Shown: piece by piece, positions 40,940 through 46,812 of the stretch | Position numbering within the stretch: the stretch's first letter is position 1 | Layout: each line of letters starts with the position of its first letter | NCBI GenBank assembly: GCA_902799665.1 | Contig: CADCBK010000005.1 | Coordinates: 1-46,812, forward strand | Length of the DNA stretch: 46,812 nucleotides | DNA from: an uncultured Spirochaetaceae bacterium | GTDB lineage: Bacteria > Spirochaetota > Spirochaetia > Treponematales > Treponemataceae | Reading direction: 5' to 3' | Position numbers and translations under genes: made by a program | The notes under the pieces: model-generated | What the model saw: the letters and a program-made list of their open reading frames with translations, nothing else | Told to the model about the DNA's origin: nothing | The model's database searches: none

Positions 40940-42688
40940 ATGAAAACCGCCATAACAAAAATGTCCAAAAGCAAAAATTATTTCCAGGCCAAAAAGCCCG
41001 CCGCCTCGTTCGCGACGGCGCTTGCTTTCGCGCTCGCGCTTTTGCTTGCGTTCCCCAAAAACGCAGCCGCGCAAGAGGACATAAACTTTTGGAGCGACTA
41101 CCCCAACGAGGAGTTGGCCGACGCGCTCGTTTCGCGGATGAGCGACGAAGAGCTTTACGCGCAAATCCTGATGTTCGGCTGGGCGGGCGCGGAGCCTAGC
41201 GACCTGTTGAACGAATGGGTCTTGTCGCGCGGCTTGGGAAGCGTGAAAGTTTTTGGCTGGAACACCGACAACACGACGCTGGTGGCGCGCTCGGTAAAGG
41301 CGCTGCAACAAAAGGCGCAAAGGCGGCGCTTGCAGATTCCGCTATTCGTGGCCACCGACCAAGAGGGCGGCTGGATCCGCCACGTAAAGGGAAACACATC
41401 CATCACGCCCGGAAACCTTTCGATTGGAGCCAGCGGCTATCCTTACGACGCGTATTATTCGGGCTACTACATCAACCGCGAAATCGCCGCGCTAGGCATC
41501 AACATGAATTTCGCGCCGACAATCGATTTGTACACCGACAAAAATTCCACGATAATCGGAACGCGCTCTTTTGGAGAGAACGCCCGCATCGCGGGAATTC
41601 TTGGAGCGGCCTGGGCAAAGGGCTGCCTTGACGCCGGCGTGATTCCAACCGCAAAGCATTTTCCGGGCCACGGCGACACGCAAAACGACTCGCACTTGTT
41701 CCTGCCCAGCATCAACATCGACCAAAAAACTTTTGAGAACCGCGAGTTGGTTCCGTTTAAGTATTTGATAAAGGAAAACGTTCCCGCGATAATGAGCGGC
41801 CACCTAAGCTTTCCGCAGCTGCGGCCCAACGGAGAGCCGGCCAGCCTTAGCGAATATTTTTTGACCGACATTCTGCGAAAGCAAATGGGCTACAAGGGCC
41901 TTATCATCACAGACGACATGATGATGAACGGAGCCACAATGTACGCAGGCTCTGTCTCGCGCGCCTTTAAGATGGCCGTGGACGCGGGAAACGACATCGT
42001 GATTTCTTCGACCACGGCGCAGCTTGACGAGCCGCTTTGGACCGGCGTGATTGCCTCGATGAAGCGCGACAGCGGCTTTAGGAACAAAGTTGTGACGGCC
42101 GCGCGCCGCGTGATTCTTGCAAAGCTGAACTATTACAAAGGAAAGAACACCGCTCCCCTTTACCCCGACGAAAGCGAAATCGACCAGCGCATTCCCGACA
42201 AGGAAGGGCAAAAATTTTTCTTGGACCAAGCCTGCCGCTCGATCACAGCCGCGCGCGCGAAGTCGCTTCCATTTACAAGAGAGTCCGCCGGAAAAGTTTT
42301 GCTCTGCGGAAGCGAGCCGCAATTCTTTAAGGCTGGAAAAGAGCGCTGGCCTTCTAGCGGAGAGTTCCGATTTAACTACGCGATGGGTCCAAACGAAACG
42401 CAATGGGCGGCGCAAAACATTCCGCAAACGGCCCAAGGCTACGACACAATCATAATTTGCGTCGCCGACCAAAACTCCGCGGCCGCCGCAAAAAGCTTGG
42501 AAGGCCTTGCGCGCTCCGGGAAGAAGGTCGTAATCTTTGCGATAATGTCTCCGGTGTTGGTAAAAGACTTTGACTGGGCCGACACGATTTTACTAGGCTA
42601 TTCCTATTCGCCCTACGCGCTGGAAGCCTTGGTCGGCGCGGCGGCCGGCGAATTCGTTCCGCCCGGAACAGAACCGATTGGCGAGTGA
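40940..42688 (+). CDS. Exported GH3 beta-N-acetylhexosaminidase (NagZ-like)
   Basis: A 582-residue glycosidase with a signal peptide (hydrophobic segment around 23-44, cut after AAA). The GH3 barrel has TDQEGGWIRH, the NagZ signature KHFPGHGDTQNDSH with the Asp-His dyad, and ITDDMMM containing the nucleophile Asp. A second domain (about 400-582) resembles the GH3 C-terminal alpha/beta domain. NagZ-type enzymes remove beta-N-acetylglucosamine from muropeptides or chitin-like chains; export suggests action in the periplasm or outside. No clear Shine-Dalgarno precedes the ATG, and a second ATG at 40961 would also leave the signal peptide intact. Confidence 0.92.
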   Translation: MKTAITKMSKSKNYFQAKKPAASFATALAFALALLLAFPKNAAAQEDINFWSDYPNEELADALVSRMSDEELYAQILMFGWAGAEPSDLLNEWVLSRGLGSVKVFGWNTDNTTLVARSVKALQQKAQRRRLQIPLFVATDQEGGWIRHVKGNTSITPGNLSIGASGYPYDAYYSGYYINREIAALGINMNFAPTIDLYTDKNSTIIGTRSFGENARIAGILGAAWAKGCLDAGVIPTAKHFPGHGDTQNDSHLFLPSINIDQKTFENRELVPFKYLIKENVPAIMSGHLSFPQLRPNGEPASLSEYFLTDILRKQMGYKGLIITDDMMMNGATMYAGSVSRAFKMAVDAGNDIVISSTTAQLDEPLWTGVIASMKRDSGFRNKVVTAARRVILAKLNYYKGKNTAPLYPDESEIDQRIPDKEGQKFFLDQACRSITAARAKSLPFTRESAGKVLLCGSEPQFFKAGKERWPSSGEFRFNYAMGPNETQWAAQNIPQTAQGYDTIIICVADQNSAAAAKSLEGLARSGKKVVIFAIMSPVLVKDFDWADTILLGYSYSPYALEALVGAAAGEFVPPGTEPIGE

Positions 42689-42698
42689 GCGAAAAGCG

Positions 42699-42788
42699 TT
42701 CGCAAGCCTAAGAAGCGCGTTACAAAAATCTTTCGCAAGACCAAAAAACGGCGCGGCCAAAATAGTTTGCAAGCCTATAAAGCGCGGG
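42699..42788. repeat. Three degenerate copies of the GCAAGCC repeat
   Basis: ttcgcaagcctaagaagcgcg (42699-42719 without its last base), tttcgcaagaccaaaaaa (from 42731) and tttgcaagcctataaagcgc (from 42766) follow the GH3 gene at a spacing of about 32-35 bases. The third copy supplies the stop codon and last residues of the reverse-strand YjbR gene. Confidence 0.5.
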
Positions 42789-43461
42789 TCTTTCCCATCA
42801 CCAAGGCGCGGCTTTGTTCGGTGAGCGAGCGCAAAAGATCAAAGTCCGTCGCGCTTGTAAGCAAAACCGTTATCCAATGCTTTTTGTTCATGTGATAGGC
42901 GGGAAAGATTGTTTTTTTGTCCGCAAGATCCGCGACGCGCTCCGGATCCGCCTTTAGGTTTACCGCGAAAACTTTTTTGTCGTTGGCCAGCCCAAGGTTT
43001 TTGTAGGTGATTTCCATCACAAGCGCGAACCATTTTTGGTTGGGGCAGCGGAAAACCGCCGCGTCTGAATAGCGCTTGGCCGCGCCTTCTTCTTGCGCCC
43101 ACGGAAAGTCCGCCTTGCAATTAAACTTGCGCTCGATAAAGTCAAAGTATTTTTTGTGAATGTCTTCCGACTCAAAGCAGCGCTCGTAAAAATCGTCAAC
43201 GACTTTTTGAACCTCTTCCCTGACAGCGGCCACAAAAGAACCTCGGGCGCCGCGCATGTCAAAGGGCGCGTAAATCTCGTCCGTCGCCGCGTCGTAAACC
43301 TGCGCCGTCAAAGCCTGGCCGCGAATCTCAAGCAACGCGTAAAAGTCTCCGCCAGAGAGCGCCTTTTTGCAAACACAAGAGCCGCCGCGCTTTTTAAATC
43401 CAAAGTCCGCGAACTTTTCTTTTATTGGCTTTGCGGAAGAAAAAATGTAGCTGTAGTCCAT
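42775..43461 (-). CDS. MmcQ/YjbR-family protein
   Basis: A 228-residue protein. The C-terminal half (about 100-220) fits the MmcQ/YjbR fold (CyaY-like), with DAAVFRCPNQKWFALVMEI, KVFAVNLKADPERV, IFPAYHMNKKHWITVLL and a final helix. The N-terminal half (about 10-95) appears to be an extra domain. The biochemical role of the family is not established, though some members bind DNA. ATG 43461 lies 6 bases after TATACT and has no Shine-Dalgarno, so it is probably leaderless. The C-terminal residues GKTRAL and the stop lie in an intergenic repeat copy. Confidence 0.82.
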   Translation of the reverse strand: MDYSYIFSSAKPIKEKFADFGFKKRGGSCVCKKALSGGDFYALLEIRGQALTAQVYDAATDEIYAPFDMRGARGSFVAAVREEVQKVVDDFYERCFESEDIHKKYFDFIERKFNCKADFPWAQEEGAAKRYSDAAVFRCPNQKWFALVMEITYKNLGLANDKKVFAVNLKADPERVADLADKKTIFPAYHMNKKHWITVLLTSATDFDLLRSLTEQSRALVMGKTRAL

Positions 43462-43467
43462 GAGGGA

Positions 43468-43496
43468 AGTATAGCGCATTTTCTTATATTTTTCTT
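43468..43496 (-). promoter_or_regulatory. Promoter of leaderless YjbR gene
   Basis: Minus strand: TATACT (43473-43468) in the context TGCGCTATACT, 6 bases before the ATG. The -35 (AAGAAA) is weak. Confidence 0.5.
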
Positions 43497-43523
43497 GACA
43501 AATATGGGGTTTGGGATTATATT
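43495..43523 (+). promoter_or_regulatory. Consensus promoter upstream of RNase III-like gene
   Basis: TTGACA (43495-43500), 17 bases, TATATT (43518-43523). Transcription should start near 43530, giving a leader of about 220 bases before ATG 43751. Confidence 0.75.
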
Positions 43524-43529
43524 TAGACT

Positions 43530-43750
43530 AAAGGCGGAGTGTTACCCCGCCAAAATGGAAATTATTTTTAAGACTTCAAAAAATGATTGTCTAACGTTGC
43601 TAGGAATGTCGTGACTTGATGCAAGTTAAGCGCAGCATTCAAAATGGTGTTAGTCCACTTGTTTTCTGTTTTCTTAAAAATAAAGCCACAACATTTTAAA
43701 TTTTCTCGCTATGGGGCTTACTATGTCCGTGCAAGAAAAATGGAGGTTTT
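43530..43750 (+). other. Long untranslated leader of the RNase III-like gene
   Basis: This 220-base A/T-rich stretch has no credible ORF. It begins with a small hairpin, GGCGG (43533-43537) with CCGCC (43547-43551) and an inner GT/AC pair, and ends with a strong AAATGGAGGTTTT ribosome site. No known riboswitch is recognised. It also marks the boundary where base composition turns A/T-rich, so it may include the junction of an acquired segment. Confidence 0.45.
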
Positions 43751-44902
43751 ATGACCAGAAACGACATCGATTTCGTTCAAAGCGGAATCCAATACCAATT
43801 TAACAATCTAAGATTGCTGGACCAAGCGTTCACTCGCAAATCTTATTCGGCAGAGCATCCAGAAGCGCAAAACAATGAAGTTTTGGAGTTCTATGGCGAC
43901 GAAATTTTAGATTTTTTTGTAACAAAAAAAATGTACAAAAAATTTTCAAAAATCATAAACCATGAACTTGTTTCTGAAAAGAATGAGGGCGAACTTACAA
44001 AATTAAAGTCAATAATAGTCAGCAAAGAAAGCCTGTCTCGTTGCATGCATAATTTTGGATTTTCAAAATTCCTATATTTAGGAAAAAGCGACGAAGAGAA
44101 CAACGTTCAAAATTCGATCTCGGTAAACGAAGACTTGTTCGAAGCTATTGTTGGAGCCGTCGCCGCAGACTGCGATTGGGATTACAACATTTTGGAAAAA
44201 CTGTGCGACACAATGCTACAATTTGAGACCACCAACAACTATCTTACAATTCTCGTTGCGGAAAAATCCCAAGCGCTTGGTTTTGGCGAACCAGAATACA
44301 TACCAATGTTTTATCAACTTCAAGACATGCGAGACTTGCCATCTAACAATTTTTACAATCAATATCTTGTAGTTGGCGGATTTGGAACACCAAAAAATCC
44401 TAAAACAGGCAAATACGAATACTATATAAACATAGGCGGCAATTACTTTTTGGGCATTAGTGATGGCATACTACAAGCAAAATTAGATGCAGACGGACAA
44501 GCATATAGATTCTTGTGCCAGGAGGAAATCAAACGAAAATTTGAAAAGATTGACTATGACAACCCTGCAAGCGCCTTGCACGAACTATTCCAAAAAAAAG
44601 TCATAATGGAAGTTAGATACGAATTTAACGAATATCATGACGAAAATGGAAACCCGATTTGGAACTGCAAAGCATTCTTAGAGGGATACGGAGAGTTCTC
44701 TGCAGACAACGCTTCTAAAAAGCAAGTCAAGCAAGACGCCTCGCTAAAACTATTGCGTCATATTACTGAGACAAAAATAAAAAAAGCCGAGAAACCAAAA
44801 CCTATTGTTCATTACCTTGGAGAATGTCAGTTTTGGTCTGACGAACAAAAAGCGGAAGCGGAAAAGAATTTTTACAAAAAACCTTGCAACTTGGGAGAAT
44901 AA
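43751..44902 (+). CDS. RNase III-family protein with extra central domain
   Basis: A 383-residue protein, much longer than housekeeping RNase III (about 225-250). The N-terminal domain (5-165) has both RNase III motifs, NEVLEFYGDEIL (42-53) and NEDLFEAIVGA (126-136), with all four catalytic acids (Glu46, Asp50, Asp128, Glu131). A typical double-stranded-RNA-binding domain is at 270-338 (NPASALHELF...ASKKQVKQDASLKLL). Between them, 175-265 is an extra region whose end (GISDGILQAKLDADGQAYRFL) resembles a second, divergent dsRBD. It should cleave double-stranded RNA. It is A/T-rich compared with its neighbours and is followed after 4 bases by a CoiA-like nuclease gene, so the pair may be an acquired defence or RNA-processing module. 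Confidence 0.85.
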   Translation: MTRNDIDFVQSGIQYQFNNLRLLDQAFTRKSYSAEHPEAQNNEVLEFYGDEILDFFVTKKMYKKFSKIINHELVSEKNEGELTKLKSIIVSKESLSRCMHNFGFSKFLYLGKSDEENNVQNSISVNEDLFEAIVGAVAADCDWDYNILEKLCDTMLQFETTNNYLTILVAEKSQALGFGEPEYIPMFYQLQDMRDLPSNNFYNQYLVVGGFGTPKNPKTGKYEYYINIGGNYFLGISDGILQAKLDADGQAYRFLCQEEIKRKFEKIDYDNPASALHELFQKKVIMEVRYEFNEYHDENGNPIWNCKAFLEGYGEFSADNASKKQVKQDASLKLLRHITETKIKKAEKPKPIVHYLGECQFWSDEQKAEAEKNFYKKPCNLGE

Positions 44903-44906
44903 ATAA

Positions 44907-45791
44907 ATGAAAAAGCAATATATGTTATCAGCTATAAACGCAGAAGGGAAATTGGTATATGTGGATGACATTCCAAACGGAGCAAAATGCAATTGTCATT
45001 GCGCAGACTGCGGCGGGGAATTAATCGCAAAAAACAACGGAAAAATAAAGCACCACCACTTTGCTCATGCAAACGGAAACGACAGTCTAAAGTGCAGCCA
45101 AACTGCTTTGCATTTATTGGCAAAAGAAATAATTGCAGAAGAAAAGATGGTGCCAATTCCAAGAAACAACACGATAACATTTTACAAAGCAGATTCCGTA
45201 GAACAAGAAAAATACATGGAAGACATAAGGCCTGACATATATGCAACTTGCGAGGACCGACCATTTATCGTTGAAATCCTAGTTACCCACGAAACTGATG
45301 AAGATAAGCAACAAAAAATCGCCGCTCACAAAGTCTCCGCTGTAGAAATTGACCTGTCCGAAATGGATTTCAATTCAAAGGAAGATGTCAAAAAAGCCAT
45401 TTTTAATCCACAAAACATCAAAATTCTTTACGATGACGATGAGAGAATGATTTCTGAAAGAAAAGACACTCTTTCTAAATTTGGACTAACAATACAAATG
45501 CAACGCGGCGGAATAATTCCATGTCCATATATAAAAAATTATATTACAAGAAAATTTTGCGAAGAATGCACATTCTGTTATTCCGAAAACAAAGAATATA
45601 TTAAATGTGGAAAATTCATACCAACAGAGGACAACGACAAAAACAAGAATGCTGCCAATATCAATGTAAATCAGAACAAAGTAATGTTTTCATCCGAAGC
45701 GGAAAGATACAACAACTCTCACTTTTCAAATTGGAAAGTAAGGGAAGCTATAGATCATGCATATATGTCGCAAATGCTTTTACGTTGGTAA
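44907..45791 (+). CDS. CoiA-like nuclease with zinc-binding N-terminus
   Basis: A 294-residue protein similar to the competence protein CoiA. The N-terminus has a zinc ribbon-like C-x2-C (Cys32, Cys35) with the CoiA hallmark HHHFAH (49-54), then T-A-L-H-x2-A-K (66-73). The nuclease core follows: RPDIYA with Asp110, and IVEILVTH with Glu123, matching the PD-(D/E)xK pattern, then VEIDLS. A C-terminal Cys cluster (FCEECTFC and IKCGKF) may bind a second metal. No other competence gene is nearby, so a role in transformation is not indicated. GGGAG precedes the ATG, 4 bases after the RNase III-like stop. A/T-rich codon use is shared with that gene. Confidence 0.8.
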   Translation: MKKQYMLSAINAEGKLVYVDDIPNGAKCNCHCADCGGELIAKNNGKIKHHHFAHANGNDSLKCSQTALHLLAKEIIAEEKMVPIPRNNTITFYKADSVEQEKYMEDIRPDIYATCEDRPFIVEILVTHETDEDKQQKIAAHKVSAVEIDLSEMDFNSKEDVKKAIFNPQNIKILYDDDERMISERKDTLSKFGLTIQMQRGGIIPCPYIKNYITRKFCEECTFCYSENKEYIKCGKFIPTEDNDKNKNAANINVNQNKVMFSSEAERYNNSHFSNWKVREAIDHAYMSQMLLRW

Positions 45792-45795
45792 GCCT

Positions 45796-45824
45796 TTGCT
45801 TTATGCAAAAAAACATGATATAAT
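45796..45824 (+). promoter_or_regulatory. Promoter of lipoprotein gene
   Basis: TTGCTT (45796-45801), 17 bases, TATAAT (45819-45824) with an extended TG motif (TGATATAAT), followed by AAGGAG. Confidence 0.7.
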
Positions 45825-45843
45825 ACTTACAAGGAGAAATCTT

Positions 45844-46227
45844 ATGAAAACAACAATTTACTCAATTCTTATCGTTTTCTTTCTTTCGCTTATTGTATCC
45901 TGTGCCAGCGGAACAACCTTAGTTACAGGAACACAAAGAGAAGCAACAACAGAAGAATCCGTCGTGATTTACACAGAACCTCCTGCAAACTATGAAGTGA
46001 TTGGAATTGTTACAGCTTCAAGTGATGCTGGAATGACAGAACAAGGCGATTTAAATTACGCAATAGCCGAATTAAAAAGACAGGCTGCAAAAATTGGCGC
46101 AAATGGCGTCATTCTAGAAAGTGTTGGCACTTCAAACAGCGGAGGTGTCATAATGAATTACGGCATTATTGTCCCGGTAACTGCCAAAAATGTCTCAGGC
46201 AAAGCAATTTATGTAACCGACAAATAA
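45844..46227 (+). CDS. Small hypothetical lipoprotein
   Basis: A 127-residue protein with a lipoprotein signal peptide and lipobox LIVSC. The mature part (ETPPANYEVIGIVTA-like EPPANYEVIGIV, AIAELKRQAAKIGANGVILESVG) resembles small heavy-metal-binding-like or DUF4156-type lipoproteins in which a beta-alpha-beta unit precedes the G-A-N-G-V/A-I motif. No function can be assigned. ATG 45844 follows ACAAGGAGAAATC; the longer in-frame version starting at 45757 runs back through the promoter and the end of the CoiA-like gene. Confidence 0.8.
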   Translation: MKTTIYSILIVFFLSLIVSCASGTTLVTGTQREATTEESVVIYTEPPANYEVIGIVTASSDAGMTEQGDLNYAIAELKRQAAKIGANGVILESVGTSNSGGVIMNYGIIVPVTAKNVSGKAIYVTDK

Positions 46228-46243
46228 TCAGGAGGCCCACCAC

Positions 46244-46453
46244 ATGATTTTTGATTTTTCTGACGGCGATTTTATTTTTCCGATGAACGATAAAATAGGC
46301 CTGGACATGAACGGAGACCTTCACATGCGCATGGGAGACAACCTCTCCTTAAACCTAGACGACGGCGACATTCATTTTACAAGCCCCTGGGATAAAGATG
46401 ACAGCCTGTTTTCCAGCAACGACGACGATTCCAACAACGGACTTTGGAGATAA
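46244..46453 (+). CDS. Small acidic protein, hypothetical
   Basis: A 69-residue, strongly acidic protein (many Asp, with repeated D-G-D and M-N/D patterns such as MNDKIGLDMNGDLHMRMGDN) and no signal peptide or membrane segment. AGGAGGCCC precedes the ATG, 16 bases after the lipoprotein stop, and the Pmp3-family gene begins 2 bases after its own stop. The good ribosome site and tight spacing support it as a real gene. Function unknown. Confidence 0.65.
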   Translation: MIFDFSDGDFIFPMNDKIGLDMNGDLHMRMGDNLSLNLDDGDIHFTSPWDKDDSLFSSNDDDSNNGLWR

Positions 46454-46455
46454 AA

Positions 46456-46605
46456 ATGAGCTTTGGTCGCGTTTTGCTGTGCATAATTTTTCCTCCGCTT
46501 GCGGTGCTGGACAAGGGCTGCGGCTCGATTGTCATCGTCACCCTGCTTACTTGCTGCGGCTGGGTTCCCGGAGTAATCGGAGCGTTGGTGATCAATAATA
46601 AATAG
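46456..46605 (+). CDS. Pmp3/YqaE-family small membrane protein
   Basis: A 49-residue membrane peptide: MSFGRVLLCIIFPPLAVL, a short K-G-C-G turn, then a second hydrophobic stretch ending in GWVPGVIGALVI. The F-P-P-L-A-V-x3-K-G-C-G and W-x-P-G-x-I-x-A-L pattern is that of the Pmp3/YqaE family, small proteolipids linked in other organisms to membrane potential and salt or cold stress. It starts 2 bases after the acidic protein stop and is probably co-translated. Confidence 0.8.
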   Translation: MSFGRVLLCIIFPPLAVLDKGCGSIVIVTLLTCCGWVPGVIGALVINNK

Positions 46606-46632
46606 CCTTGCATTGAAAAAGATGCTAACATC

Positions 46633-46661
46633 TTGAATCAAACTAAAACTTTTGCTATTCT
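46633..46661 (+). promoter_or_regulatory. Promoter of the last, partial gene
   Basis: TTGAAT (46633-46638), 17 bases and TATTCT (46656-46661), followed by ATAAGGAGGCG. A small hairpin (aagatg-ctaa-catctt, 46619-46634) overlaps the -35. Confidence 0.55.
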
Positions 46662-46690
46662 TTTATTAACGCAAATAAGGAGGCGCTTTT

Positions 46691-46812
46691 ATGTCATGTG
46701 AATTGCAATCCGCAACCATTCAAATTACAAAAGGCATGCTGCCTTATATAAATTCGCGCAAGTCAGAAATAGACGCAAAGCAGCGCGCATTGCTGTTGTA
46801 TCCCTTTATTCA
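46691..46812 (+). CDS. Hypothetical protein, truncated by window end
   Basis: An open frame of 40 codons beginning with ATG 46691 behind a strong AAGGAGG and continuing past the window. The visible part (MSCELQSATI...YINSRKSEIDAKQRALLLYPFI) has no signal peptide and no motif I recognise. Confidence 0.6.
   Translation, partial: MSCELQSATIQITKGMLPYINSRKSEIDAKQRALLLYPFI

Noticed and set aside
42689..42790. CRISPR array
   Set aside because: Only three degenerate copies with short, unequal spacing and no cas genes; it fits the dispersed repeat instead.
43530..43750. tRNA or tmRNA at the edge of the A/T-rich segment acting as an attachment site
   Set aside because: No cloverleaf, TTCGA loop or CCA end could be found, and no integrase or flanking direct repeat is visible.
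44907..45791. Role in natural competence because of CoiA similarity
   Set aside because: No com genes, dprA or recA are present in the context, and CoiA-like nucleases occur widely outside competence loci.

Overview
The window is a contiguous stretch of bacterial chromosome with moderate G+C and dense coding on both strands. The gene content suggests a spirochaete, most likely a host-associated Treponema. Supporting evidence is an FlgM gene behind a sigma-28 type promoter, a MurA with Asp in place of the catalytic Cys, several large TPR and lipobox proteins without recognisable relatives, a TrpXYZ-type uptake system and a monomeric [FeFe]-hydrogenase typical of anaerobes. Genus assignment is an inference from gene content. 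No rRNA, tRNA, CRISPR array, IS element or integrase was seen.

Layout. 1-5637: a truncated membrane-anchored protein, a periplasmic TPR protein, a TraB/PrgY-type membrane protein and radA. 5763-5894: a probable orphan small RNA gene with its own promoter and terminator. 5963-9249: cysE, an iron-ADH-like protein that has lost its metal ligands, flgM and rsmI. 9287-14999: a large lipoprotein, then divergently a DUF1538 membrane protein coupled to a tandem PII-like protein, and birA. 15080-18047: a mtnN / PAS-protein / hisA-hisI-hisE fusion operon. 18181-21944: a GT4 glycosyltransferase, an [FeFe]-hydrogenase and an acyltransferase. 21998-24737: an ABC importer. 24944-28264: a beta-glucan cluster (GH16, surface lipoprotein, AraC regulator). 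28386-35358: thioredoxin, a DTW-domain protein, Uup-like ABC-F, a PilZ protein and a membrane/TPR pair. 35355-43461: murA, pepT, a threonine-synthase-like pseudoenzyme, a HAD phosphatase, trxB, a GH3 enzyme and a YjbR protein. 43495-45791: an A+T-richer insert carrying a long RNase III-family protein followed directly by a CoiA-like nuclease. 45844-46812: a lipoprotein, an acidic small protein, a Pmp3-family peptide and the start of another gene.

The most striking window-wide feature is that about fifteen genes have a sigma-70-like -10 box placed only 6 to 8 bases before the start codon, often in the form GCGCTAnnAT and often with a -35 box exactly 17 bases upstream. These genes should give leaderless mRNAs. 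The remaining genes have ordinary Shine-Dalgarno sequences. The best candidates for something undescribed are the RNase III/CoiA pair, the orphan small RNA, the threonine-synthase-like and iron-ADH-like proteins lacking catalytic residues, the DUF1538/tandem-PII pair, and a short repeat found both between genes and, in one reading frame, inside linkers of several proteins.
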